Positions 1 to 5,875 of a stretch of 7,667 nucleotides of DNA are shown piece after piece. The notes below the pieces were generated by a model. The model saw only the letters and a list, made by a program, of their open reading frames with translations, did no database searches and was not told where the DNA came from. Numbering within the stretch: position 1 is the stretch's first letter; each line of letters opens with the position of its first letter. The stretch comes from Alphaproteobacteria bacterium (GTDB taxonomy: Bacteria; Pseudomonadota; Alphaproteobacteria; Sphingomonadales; Sphingomonadaceae): assembly GCA_018828205.1 (NCBI GenBank), contig JAHJWA010000004.1:1-7667 (forward strand). The letters run 5' to 3'. A program made the translations under genes and the position numbers.

Positions 1-163
1 GGTATTGGCCCAGCGCCACCGGCGGCACGCCGATCGGGTTGATCACGGTCGCGTCCCAGGCGGTCTCGCGCTGCAGCGCCTCGAGCGAGCGCGCGACGAA
101 GGTGCCGAAGCGGGGCTACGCATTGTTGGGGCATAGCGTCGAGAGCGACAGGACGCGCGGCAT
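1..163 (-). pseudogene. Group 1 (GT4-like) glycosyltransferase, N-terminal part, interrupted by an in-frame amber codon
   Basis: Reading the minus strand from the ATG at 163-161 gives MPRVLSLSTLCPNNA, then TAG at 118-116. The same frame continues without another stop to the window edge as PRFGTFVARSLEAL, followed by an acidic stretch and TVINPIGVPPVALGQY. From family knowledge, the pieces before and after the TAG fit one continuous N-terminus of a group 1 glycosyltransferase: a first beta strand, a STLFPN-like turn, an FGTFVAR-like helix, then a V-INPIG-PP strand. Such enzymes transfer sugars from activated donors in surface-polysaccharide synthesis. The start overlaps the stop of the upstream regulator (TGATG), which suggests translational coupling. 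No ATG or GTG lies between the TAG and the GTG of TVINPIG, so re-initiation would lose the first strand. The TAG could derive from CAG by one transition, could be a sequence error, or could be read through. The remainder of the gene lies outside the window. Confidence 0.68.
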
Positions 164-735
164 CAGAGCCGCCGCACCAGCATCTCGGCGACCGCGATCC
201 AGGCGGGGTCGCTGACCACCTCCTGCTTCTGCCCGTGTCCCGGCGGGAGCACGCCGACGAGCTTGCCCTGGCGGTCGATCAGCCGCCCGAAGGCAAAGCG
301 CCCGTGCTTGCGCGGGATCAGCACGTCGCGGTTGATCGCGCGGCCCGCGTCCTCGGGAGCGAGCTGGCGCAGCCAGAGCTGGTCGCCGGGGCGGTACTCG
401 CCATGCGGATAGGCGATCTCGAGCACCACCAGCGGTGCCTCGCCGCCCAGATCGGTGGCGAGCAGCGCATCGCGCGGCGTCGGCAGTGCCTCCGCGCCCT
501 CGGCGGCGAGCACCGCAACGGTCTGCGGGTGGCTCGATTTGTCCGAGCGCACCAGCATCTCGGGTTCGACCCCGAGCGCTCCGGCGATCCGCTCCATCCA
601 TTTGAGCGAGAGATTGCGCATCCCGGTCTCGAGCCGGCCGACCGTTTGCGGCGTGGTCGGCGGGCTGCAGGCCTCCGCGAGATCGGCCAAGGTCCAGCCC
701 TTCTGCTTGCGGATGTCGCGGATGCGGTTGATCAT
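163..735 (-). CDS. XRE-family DNA-binding protein with S24/LexA-like C-terminal domain
   Basis: This 190-residue protein begins with a Cro/CI-type helix-turn-helix at about residues 3-60. Helix 2 is near TLADLAEAC (15-23), the recognition helix is TPQTVGRLETG (28-38), and the family-typical ALGVEP turn is at 53-58. After a linker, residues 100-165 (PLVVLEIAYP, YRPGDQLWLR, DVLIPRKHGRFAFGRLI, GKLVGVLPP) resemble the beta-rich S24/LexA peptidase-like fold. The catalytic G-S-M serine motif is not visible, since GEYRPGD stands where it would be expected, so self-cleavage is unlikely. The role is probably transcriptional repression, with the ligand and targets unknown. A weak purine-rich ribosome site (GAGAAAG) precedes the ATG. 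The gene is divergent from a DUF6456 gene across a region with a strong dyad, and it shares a TGATG junction with the glycosyltransferase downstream. Confidence 0.86.
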   Translation of the reverse strand: MINRIRDIRKQKGWTLADLAEACSPPTTPQTVGRLETGMRNLSLKWMERIAGALGVEPEMLVRSDKSSHPQTVAVLAAEGAEALPTPRDALLATDLGGEAPLVVLEIAYPHGEYRPGDQLWLRQLAPEDAGRAINRDVLIPRKHGRFAFGRLIDRQGKLVGVLPPGHGQKQEVVSDPAWIAVAEMLVRRL

Positions 736-825
736 GACTGGCTTTCTCTAACCTATCTGGTTTTTCCGCTTTCCTACAGGAACCGGAACAATGCAAGGGC
801 TGCGATCCATCACAGGAGGTCCGGG
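736..825. promoter_or_regulatory. Divergent regulatory region between the XRE regulator and the DUF6456 gene
   Basis: These 90 bp must hold promoters for both divergent genes. For the plus strand, an AACAAT -10-like hexamer at 787-792 follows a poor -35 (TTCCGC, 764-769) with 17-bp spacing. No convincing minus-strand promoter is visible. Two symmetric elements are present: AACC-N5-GGTT at 750-762, and a longer dyad at 764-788 listed separately. The arrangement fits an operator for the adjacent XRE protein that would control itself and perhaps its neighbour. This is inferred from position and symmetry only. Confidence 0.5.
764..788. promoter_or_regulatory. Candidate operator: interrupted inverted repeat
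   Basis: The left half-site is TTCCG (764-768) plus TTCCT (771-775), and the right half-site is AGGAA (778-782) plus CGGAA (784-788), around an AC centre. Ten base pairs are symmetric, with one offset base between the blocks. The dyad covers the candidate -35 to -10 interval of the plus-strand promoter and lies next to an XRE regulator gene, which suits a repressor site. It has no T-run after it, so a terminator is unlikely. Confidence 0.5.
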
Positions 826-1302
826 ATGAAGCAGCAATTGGTCGAACGCGAACTCACCGAGGAAGGCCCGCGCCGCGCGGGGCGGGCGCGCTCGCGGCAC
901 CGCCGCTCGGTGACGGTCAATCTCGCCGAATCGCCGCTCTCCTGGCTCTATGCGCGCGGCTATCTCGACGATCGCCAGTTCGACGCCGGCGAGCGGCTGC
1001 GGATGGATTACGAGCGCGCGCAGCTGGGTGCCCGCGTCACCATGCGCTGGGACCCGGTCCGCGCGCGCACCACGGGCGAGACCGGGCTGACCGGCGCCGA
1101 ACGCCAGATCGCCGCCAAGGCGCGCTTCCACGGCGCGCTGGCGCAGGCGGGTGGGGGTCTGCAGGACGTGCTGTGGCGGGTGATCTGCGCCGGCGAGACG
1201 CTCCCCGCGGCGGAAAAGGCGCTCGAATGGCCCACGCGCAGCGGCAAGCTGGTGCTCCGCCTCGCGCTCGACCGCGTCGCCGATTTCTACCGCCTAGCGT
1301 GA
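826..1302 (+). CDS. DUF6456 domain-containing protein
   Basis: This 158-residue protein of unknown function matches the DUF6456 pattern that I recall from sphingomonads. A basic N-terminus (residues 14-29, rich in Arg) leads into SVTVNLAESPLSWLYARG (28-45). An amphipathic core follows, with QFDAGERLRMDYERAQL (51-67) and RVTMRWD (70-76). The C-terminal helices contain LQDVLWRVICAGETL (112-126), KALEWPTRSGKLVL (131-144) and ALDRVADFYR (147-156). No signal peptide or membrane segment is visible, so it is probably cytoplasmic. The basic N-terminus and helical core could suit nucleic-acid binding, but that is inference. The start is fixed by a strong Shine-Dalgarno, AGGAGGT at 814-820, five bases before the ATG; the open frame further upstream lies antisense to the XRE gene and is spurious. 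It converges on the glycosylase gene with 20 bp between stops and no clear terminator. Confidence 0.82.
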   Translation: MKQQLVERELTEEGPRRAGRARSRHRRSVTVNLAESPLSWLYARGYLDDRQFDAGERLRMDYERAQLGARVTMRWDPVRARTTGETGLTGAERQIAAKARFHGALAQAGGGLQDVLWRVICAGETLPAAEKALEWPTRSGKLVLRLALDRVADFYRLA

Positions 1303-1322
1303 TGCGGGGGGCGTGTGTTTCA

Positions 1323-1937
1323 TCAACCTGCGCGCCGTCCCGCCATCGGCCCCGCCATCGGCCCCGCCATCGCGCCCGCCACCGCCGCGCGCAGTTCGGG
1401 CAGCACCTCGGTCTCGAACCAGGGGTTTTTGCGCATCCAGATCGTGCTGCGCCAGGCGGGGTGGGGAAGGGGAAAGCTGTCCGGCAGGAAGGCGCGAAAA
1501 TTCCGCACGCGCTCGGTCATCGACCATTTGCGCTGGTCGGGGAGATAATGGGTCTGCGCATGCATCCCCACCAGCAGTGTCAGCCGTTTCGCCGGGAGCA
1601 CCTCGAGCACGCGCTCGTGCCATTGCGGGGCGCATTCGCGGCGCGGCGGCTTGTCGCCCCCGCTCGCCTTGCCGGGATAGCAGAACCCCATCGGCACCAG
1701 CGCCACCCGCGCGGGATCGTACATCTCGTCCTTGCTCAGCCCGGTCCACTCGCGCAGCCGGTCGCCGCTGGCATCGTCCCAGGGGATCCCGCTCTCATGG
1801 ACCTTGGAGCCCGGCGCCTGGCCGATGATAAGCAGCCTGGCGGTTGCGGAAAAGCCGACCACCGGGCGCACCCCATGCGGCAGGGCTTTCGCGCAGAGCC
1901 GGCAGCCGGCGATTTCGCGCCGCAGCGCCTCGCTCAC
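1323..1937 (-). CDS. Uracil-DNA glycosylase family protein (four-cysteine, Fe-S type)
   Basis: This 204-residue protein belongs to the uracil-DNA glycosylase superfamily (COG1573-like). Such enzymes remove uracil or related bases from DNA as the first step of base-excision repair. The active-site motif A is GQAPGSKV (39-46), followed by SGIPWDDASGDRL. The motif B region is LPHPAWRSTIWMRKNPWFE (157-175), with the conserved HP. Four cysteines, C12 and C15 (CRLC) and C86 and C102, have the spacing of the 4Fe-4S ligands of family 4-like enzymes. Exact substrate preference cannot be read from sequence. The start is GTG at 1937-1935, overlapping the uup stop by four bases (GTGA), so the two are probably translationally coupled. 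The C-terminus ends in a low-complexity tetrapeptide repeat, AVAG-AMAG-PMAG-PMAG, beyond the usual domain end. Confidence 0.87.
   Translation of the reverse strand: MSEALRREIAGCRLCAKALPHGVRPVVGFSATARLLIIGQAPGSKVHESGIPWDDASGDRLREWTGLSKDEMYDPARVALVPMGFCYPGKASGGDKPPRRECAPQWHERVLEVLPAKRLTLLVGMHAQTHYLPDQRKWSMTERVRNFRAFLPDSFPLPHPAWRSTIWMRKNPWFETEVLPELRAAVAGAMAGPMAGPMAGRRAG
1339..1386. repeat. Four-copy 12-bp tandem repeat inside the end of the glycosylase gene
   Basis: Units of CCCGCCATCGGC lie at 1339-1350 and 1351-1362, followed by CCCGCCATCGCG (1363-1374) and CCCGCCACCGCG (1375-1386). The period is a multiple of three, so on the minus strand it encodes a tetrapeptide repeat (residues 185-200) without shifting frame. 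Copies become less alike toward the gene body, as expected of a microsatellite-like expansion by slippage at the 3' end of the gene. Confidence 0.85.
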
Positions 1938-3739
1938 CCCTCGACCTGTTCGGCCAGCGTCAGCCAGCGCTCTTCCGCGGCATCCTTCTCGCTGCGCGCG
2001 TTCTCGATCCCCTTGAGGATATTGGCGAATTTCTGCGGGTCGGCGGTGAAGAGGTCGGGGTCCGCGAGGATCGCCTCGCCGCGGACGATCGCCGCTTCCA
2101 GCTCCTCGATCCGCGCGGGCAGCAATTCGTAGTCGCGCTGGTCCTTATAGGTCAGCTTGTCCGATTTCGGCGCTGGCGGGGCGGGTTTGGCGGCGGGCTT
2201 GTTCGCCGCAGCGGCAGCGGCTTTTCCGGCGAAGACCTCGCGGCGCTTGCGCTGCCAGTCCTCGTAGCCGCCCGCGACCACATCGACCTGGCCGGTCCCG
2301 TCGAGCCCCAGCGTCAGCGTCACCGTGCGGTCGAGGAAGTCGCGATCGTGGCTCACCAGCAGCACGGTGCCCTCGTAATCGGCGATCACCTCCTGCAGCA
2401 GGTCGAGCGTCTCGAGATCGAGATCGTTGGTCGGCTCGTCGAGCACCAGCAGATTGCTCGCCTTGGAGAATTCGCGCGCCAGCAGCAGCCGCGAGCGTTC
2501 GCCGCCCGAGAGGATGCCGACCTTGGTGTCGACCATCTTGGGGTCGAACAGGAAGTCCTTGAGATAGCCCTGGACGTGCTTGCGCACCCCGCACACGTCG
2601 ATCCAGTCGCCGCCCTCGGCGAGCACCTCGCGCACCGTCTTGTCGGGCGCCATCAGGCTGCGCTGCTGGTCGATCATCACCCCCGTGAGCGTCTTGGCGA
2701 TCTCGACCGTGCCGCTGTCGGGTTCGAGCTCGCCGGTCAGCATCTTGAGCAGCGTGGTCTTGCCCGCGCCGTTGGAGCCGACGATGCCGATCCGATCGCC
2801 GCGCTGGATCCGCAGGCTGAAAGGCTTGATGATCGCGCGCCCGTCGTAGCTCTTGGAAATATTGGTGGCGGTGATCACCGACTTGGACTTGAACTCGGTC
2901 TCGGTCGCCAGCTTGAGCTTGGCGGTGCCCGCGCCCACGATCATGCCGGCGCGGGTGGCGCGCATCTGGTGGAGCTTCTCGAGCCGCCCCTGGTTGCGCT
3001 TGCGCCGCGCGGTCACCCCGCGTTCGAGCCAGTGCGCCTCCAGCTTGAGCTTGGCGTCGAGCCGGTCGGCGTTGCGCGCTTCCTCGGCATAGACCTGTTC
3101 TTCCCAGGCCTCGTAGCCGCCGAAGCCGATCTCCTTGCGCCTGAGGCCCCCGCGGTCGAGCCACAGCGTCGCGCGGGTCAGCCGCTTGAGGAAGGTGCGG
3201 TCGTGGCTGATCACCACGAAGGCGCCGGTGTAGCGGTCGAGATAATCCTCGAGCCAGTCGATCGCGGCGAGATCGAGATGGTTGGTCGGCTCATCGAGCA
3301 GCAGCAGGTCCGGATCCTGCGCCAGCGCGCGGGCGATCGCGGCGCGGCGCCGTTCGCCGCCGCTCGCGCCCTTGGTCGCGGTGGTCATATCGATGCCGAG
3401 CTGGTCGGCGATCGAATCGATCTCGTGTTCGGCGGGCGCGTCTGCTCCCGAGAGCGCCCAGTCCATCAGCGTCGCGTGGCCGGCGACCGCAGGATCCTGC
3501 TCGAGCACCACGATCCGGGTCCCGGGCTTGACCTTGCGCAGGCCGCGATCGGCCTCGAGCTTGTCGTCGATCAGCCTGAACAGCGTGGTCTTGCCCGCGC
3601 CGTTGCGACCGATCAGCGCGATCCGGTCGCGCGGTCCGATATGCAGGTCGAGCCCGCCGGTCTCGGGCGCGCCGAACAGCCAGCGACCGCCCTGTTGAAG
3701 GCCGAGGCCTTCCCAGCTGAGGATCGGAGGTTGCGCCAT
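1934..3739 (-). CDS. uup: ABC-F family ATPase Uup
   Basis: This 601-residue soluble protein has two fused ABC ATPase domains and no membrane segments. Domain 1 has Walker A GRNGAGKTT (44-52), Q81, signature SGGER (126-130), Walker B LLLLDEP (145-151) and switch H179. Domain 2 has Walker A GSNGAGKT (321-328), signature SGGER (411-415), Walker B LLVLDEP (430-436) and SHD (463-465). The linker between them (about 215-285) is charged and helical (TARRKRNQGRLEKLHQMR). An Ala/Pro/Lys-rich hinge (507-525) leads to a C-terminal coiled coil starting LTYKDQRDYELLP (529-541), which is diagnostic of Uup. ABC-F proteins act on ribosomes; Uup is linked to ribosome rescue and to suppressing transposon precise excision. 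The first domain is shorter between Walker A and signature than in E. coli Uup, as I recall for alphaproteobacteria. The ATG at 3739 is chosen because homologues start at PPILS-EGLGL. No clear Shine-Dalgarno precedes it. Confidence 0.93.
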   Translation of the reverse strand: MAQPPILSWEGLGLQQGGRWLFGAPETGGLDLHIGPRDRIALIGRNGAGKTTLFRLIDDKLEADRGLRKVKPGTRIVVLEQDPAVAGHATLMDWALSGADAPAEHEIDSIADQLGIDMTTATKGASGGERRRAAIARALAQDPDLLLLDEPTNHLDLAAIDWLEDYLDRYTGAFVVISHDRTFLKRLTRATLWLDRGGLRRKEIGFGGYEAWEEQVYAEEARNADRLDAKLKLEAHWLERGVTARRKRNQGRLEKLHQMRATRAGMIVGAGTAKLKLATETEFKSKSVITATNISKSYDGRAIIKPFSLRIQRGDRIGIVGSNGAGKTTLLKMLTGELEPDSGTVEIAKTLTGVMIDQQRSLMAPDKTVREVLAEGGDWIDVCGVRKHVQGYLKDFLFDPKMVDTKVGILSGGERSRLLLAREFSKASNLLVLDEPTNDLDLETLDLLQEVIADYEGTVLLVSHDRDFLDRTVTLTLGLDGTGQVDVVAGGYEDWQRKRREVFAGKAAAAAANKPAAKPAPPAPKSDKLTYKDQRDYELLPARIEELEAAIVRGEAILADPDLFTADPQKFANILKGIENARSEKDAAEERWLTLAEQVEG

Positions 3740-3921
3740 GGGAAGCGCGAGGTAGGCGCGCCGCGCCGGTGCGACAAGTCCTAACTCCCGTTCCGGCGCG
3801 GGGCGGGCGTCGTTCATCCCCGGTGCACGGGAATCGCGGGATTGCGCGGCGGAACAAGTCGCCGCCGCCGCGCTTGAATGGTTCGAGGCGGGCGGATGGC
3901 TTGCCGACAAGGAGAACACCC
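3740..3921. promoter_or_regulatory. Divergent intergenic region between uup and the SIMPL gene
   Basis: These 182 bp separate two divergent genes. For uup, a minus-strand TTGTCG (3777-3772) and TACCTC (3754-3749) with 17-bp spacing place a possible transcription start only a few bases from the ATG. For the SIMPL gene, AAGGAGA at 3909-3915 is a good ribosome site. A GGAAC at 3851-3855 is followed at proper distance by GCTT, a poor match to the EcfG -10 CGTT. No tRNA, small gene or strong terminator is seen. Confidence 0.45.
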
Positions 3922-4653
3922 ATGCTTCGATACGCAATTCCCCTCGCCACCCTCCCCTTCGCCGCGATGGCGGTCGTCGCAGCCCCCGCCGGCGCCGCCG
4001 AGATCCAGATCGAGAGCCAGGGCCCGGTGGTCGAGCTCTCGGTGAACGAGGTGTTCCGCAGCGCGCCCGATGTCGCGCAGCTCGGCGCCGGGGTGATGAC
4101 CCGCGCCGACACCGCGCGCGAGGCGCTGACCGAAAACTCGCAGGCCATGGACCGCATCATCGCCCGGCTGCGCGAACTCGGCATCGCCCGCGAGGATATC
4201 CAGACCAGCAATTTCAGCGTCAGCCCGCAATATGACTACAATCAGGGCACCGGCGAGCAGGTCTTCCGCGGCTACAACGTCAGCAATCAGGTCCAGGTGA
4301 CGCTGCGCGATCTGGCGCGCGCCGGGGACATTCTCGACGCGCTGGTGAGCACCGGCGCCAACAATATCTACGGCCCCAATTTCATGCTCGAGGACGATGC
4401 CGCGGCCAAGGAAGCGGCGCGCACGGAAGCCTATGCTCGCGGCCAGCGAATGGCGCAGGACTACGCCCGGATGGCGGGCTATACGGGCATCAGGCTGCTC
4501 GAGATTTCCGAGAGCGTCCAGAACGCGGGTCCGATGCCGCAGCCCGCGATGGCGCGGATGTCCGCCGATTCGGCCGAAGCCGCGCCGCCGATCGAGCCCG
4601 GCCAGGTCGGCACCGGGGTCACGATCACCGTGAAATACGAGATGACGCGCTAG
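3922..4653 (+). CDS. SIMPL (DUF541) domain-containing exported protein
   Basis: This 243-residue protein starts with a Sec signal peptide: MLRYAIPLATLPFAAMAVVA, ending AGAAE with cleavage near residue 25-26. The rest is a single SIMPL/DUF541 domain, the family of E. coli YggE and BP26. Typical features are SAPDVAQLGAGVMTRADTA (about 44-62), a long helix ending LRELGIAREDIQTSNFSVSP (about 82-101), a YNVSNQVQVTLRDL strand (114-127), and LVSTGANNIYGPNF. The C-terminus closes with a GVTITVKYEM strand. YggE-type proteins form periplasmic or membrane-associated oligomers and have been tied to oxidative-stress defence; the molecular function is not settled. AAGGAGA at 3909-3915, six bases before the ATG, fixes the start over an upstream in-frame extension that has no family support. 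It lies 82 bp before the PepSY gene, with no clear terminator between. Confidence 0.9.
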   Translation: MLRYAIPLATLPFAAMAVVAAPAGAAEIQIESQGPVVELSVNEVFRSAPDVAQLGAGVMTRADTAREALTENSQAMDRIIARLRELGIAREDIQTSNFSVSPQYDYNQGTGEQVFRGYNVSNQVQVTLRDLARAGDILDALVSTGANNIYGPNFMLEDDAAAKEAARTEAYARGQRMAQDYARMAGYTGIRLLEISESVQNAGPMPQPAMARMSADSAEAAPPIEPGQVGTGVTITVKYEMTR

Positions 4654-4735
4654 GAGCGCTGGAGGGCAGTGCCATAAGGGGGCGGGGGGACATTCAGTCC
4701 TTGTTCAATGGTTTGGGTGCAATCATCCAGCCATC

Positions 4736-5035
4736 ATGAAACATCTCCTCGCCTCCCTGGCCGCTGCCGGCCTGACGCTTTCCGCACATCCTCCCGCTCT
4801 CGCCCAGCAGAATTCCGATCAGGGCGAGGCGCGCAAGGAAATGCGCGCGGGCAATGTGCTGTCGCTGCGCGAGATCGAGGCGCGCATCCTGCCCACCATG
4901 CGCGATTCCGAATATCTCGGCCCCGCCTATGATTCGACCGCGATGGCCTACCGGCTCAAGTTCATCCGCGAGGGCCGGGTGATGTTCGTCGATGTCGATG
5001 CCCGCACCGGCAGGGTGATCCGCCGCAGCCGATAG
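4736..5035 (+). CDS. Small exported PepSY domain protein
   Basis: This 99-residue protein has a signal peptide (MKHLLASLAAAGLTLSAHPP, ALA|QQ cleavage after residue 23) and a mature part of about 76 residues. A PepSY-type fold is suggested by VLSLREIEARILPTM (41-55), then the strand AYRLKFIREGRVMFVDVD (71-88) and the ending ARTGRVIRRS (89-98). PepSY domains are thought to act as small periplasmic modules, often inhibitory, and are commonly encoded beside two-component systems. Here the gene comes directly before a PhoP-like regulator and a PhoQ-like kinase, so it may tune or report to that system; this is inference from context. No good Shine-Dalgarno is seen before the ATG. The start is chosen because it begins the signal peptide. 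Confidence 0.83.
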   Translation: MKHLLASLAAAGLTLSAHPPALAQQNSDQGEARKEMRAGNVLSLREIEARILPTMRDSEYLGPAYDSTAMAYRLKFIREGRVMFVDVDARTGRVIRRSR

Positions 5036-5142
5036 GGCACCGTCAGAAACTTGCGCCAACTTGACGCGTTCCTGCAGATGAACGACATCTCCGGCGCGCT
5101 CCGCTGTTGGACCGCCGATGCGCGAACAGGGATAGAAACTTT
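5036..5142 (+). promoter_or_regulatory. Region upstream of the response regulator with paired AACTTG sites and a -35-like TTGACG
   Basis: Two AACTTG hexamers start at 5048 and 5058, spaced exactly 10 bp, one helical turn, as expected for tandem binding by an OmpR/PhoB-type dimer. The second runs into TTGACG (5061-5066), five of six matches to a -35 box; the -10 at 17 bp (GACATC, 5084-5089) is poor. A weak AGGGAT (5128-5133) precedes the ATG. The layout suggests a separate and possibly autoregulated promoter for the two-component genes. Confidence 0.4.
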
Positions 5143-5820
5143 ATGCGGCTCCTGATTGTCGAGGACGAGCCGACCCTCGGCCAGCAACTCAAATCCACGC
5201 TCGAACAGAACGGCTATGCGGTCGATCTGTCGACCGATGGCGAAGACGGCCATTTCATGGGCTCGACCGAGGATTACGACGCCGTGATCCTCGATCTCGG
5301 CCTGCCCGAGATCGACGGGCTGTCGGTGCTGGGGATGTGGCGCAAGGAAGGGCGGACTTTCCCGGTGCTGGTCCTCACCGCGCGCGACAGCTGGTCGGAC
5401 AAGGTTGCCGGGCTCGATGCTGGCGCCGACGACTATCTCGCCAAGCCGTTCCAGACCGAGGAGCTGATCGCCCGCCTGCGCGCGCTGATCCGCCGCGCCT
5501 CGGGCAACACCTCGAGCGAGCTGACCGCGGGCGATGTCCGGCTCGACACGCGTTCGGGCCGCGTCACGCTCAAGGGCGAACCGGTCAAGCTGACCGCGCA
5601 GGAATACAAGCTGCTGAGCTACCTGATCCATCACAAGGGCAAGGTGGTCAGCCGCACCGAGCTGATCGAACATATTTACGATCAGGATTTCGACCGCGAT
5701 TCCAACACCATCGAGGTCTTCGTCACGCGTATCCGCAAGAAGCTGGGTGCCGAAGTCATCACAACGATCCGTGGCCTTGGCTACTCTCTCGACGACCCCG
5801 ACGACGCCCCCCGCGCGTAG
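5143..5820 (+). CDS. PhoP-like response regulator, OmpR/PhoB family
   Basis: This 225-residue regulator has a receiver domain (1-118) and a winged-helix DNA-binding domain (about 125-217). The acidic pocket is E7-D8, the phosphoacceptor D51 (in VILDLGLPEIDG), the switch T79 (LVLTARD) and K101 followed by P102. The stretch LVLTARDSWSDKVAGLDAGA closely follows E. coli PhoP as I remember it, more than OmpR or PhoB. The effector domain has LTAQEYKLLSYL (150-161), the recognition-helix region NTIEVFVTRIRKKLG (188-202) and the wing TTIRGLGYSL (207-216). Once phosphorylated by the kinase encoded next, it should dimerise and bind tandem direct repeats. The start MRLLIVEDE is fixed by the receiver fold; an upstream in-frame TTG would add twelve unsupported residues. 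It stands 107 bp after the PepSY gene and 55 bp before the kinase. Confidence 0.93.
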   Translation: MRLLIVEDEPTLGQQLKSTLEQNGYAVDLSTDGEDGHFMGSTEDYDAVILDLGLPEIDGLSVLGMWRKEGRTFPVLVLTARDSWSDKVAGLDAGADDYLAKPFQTEELIARLRALIRRASGNTSSELTAGDVRLDTRSGRVTLKGEPVKLTAQEYKLLSYLIHHKGKVVSRTELIEHIYDQDFDRDSNTIEVFVTRIRKKLGAEVITTIRGLGYSLDDPDDAPRA

Positions 5821-5840
5821 CCCCGAACACGCGGGCGCTT

Positions 5841-5860
5841 CCCCGGCCGAACCGGCGGGG
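5841..5860 (+). promoter_or_regulatory. Hairpin between response regulator and kinase, abutting the kinase ribosome site
   Basis: CCCC-g-GCCG (5841-5849) pairs with CGGC-GGGG (5853-5860) around an AAC loop: eight G-C pairs and one bulged G. The 3' arm runs straight into GAGGGA (5861-5866), the likely Shine-Dalgarno for the kinase GTG at 5876. No T-run follows, so a terminator is unlikely. It could lower kinase translation relative to the regulator or slow mRNA decay; both ideas are inference. Confidence 0.4.
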
Positions 5861-5875
5861 GAGGGACGCAGCCCC

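Noticed and set aside
779..809. GGAAC motifs at 779-783 and 785-789 as EcfG -35 boxes
   Set aside because: No CGTT-like element follows at 16-17 bp from either copy, and the motifs are better explained as arms of the dyad.
235..825. N-terminal extension of the DUF6456 frame
   Set aside because: The extension runs antisense through the XRE gene; the AGGAGGT before the ATG at 826 and the family-like N-terminus fix the start there.
1303..1322. Terminator between the convergent DUF6456 and glycosylase genes
   Set aside because: The 20-bp gap shows no inverted repeat of useful length.
1844..3784. Long plus-strand open frame of about 646 codons
   Set aside because: It lies antisense to uup, has no recognisable domains, and its composition mirrors the opposite strand of a GC-rich gene.
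3851..3875. Possible EcfG general-stress promoter before the SIMPL gene (GGAAC-N16-GCTT)
   Set aside because: The -35 half matches, but GCTT agrees with only two of four bases of the CGTT -10 half; GGAAC alone is frequent by chance.
4657..4674. Stem-loop after the SIMPL gene as terminator
   Set aside because: There are only five pairs, including a G-U, and no T-run, so it is too weak to call.
4701..4716. Possible PhoP-box (GTTCA and GTTTG) upstream of the PepSY gene
   Set aside because: The two half-sites start 8 bp apart, not the 11 bp expected of a PhoP box, and the second is degenerate.
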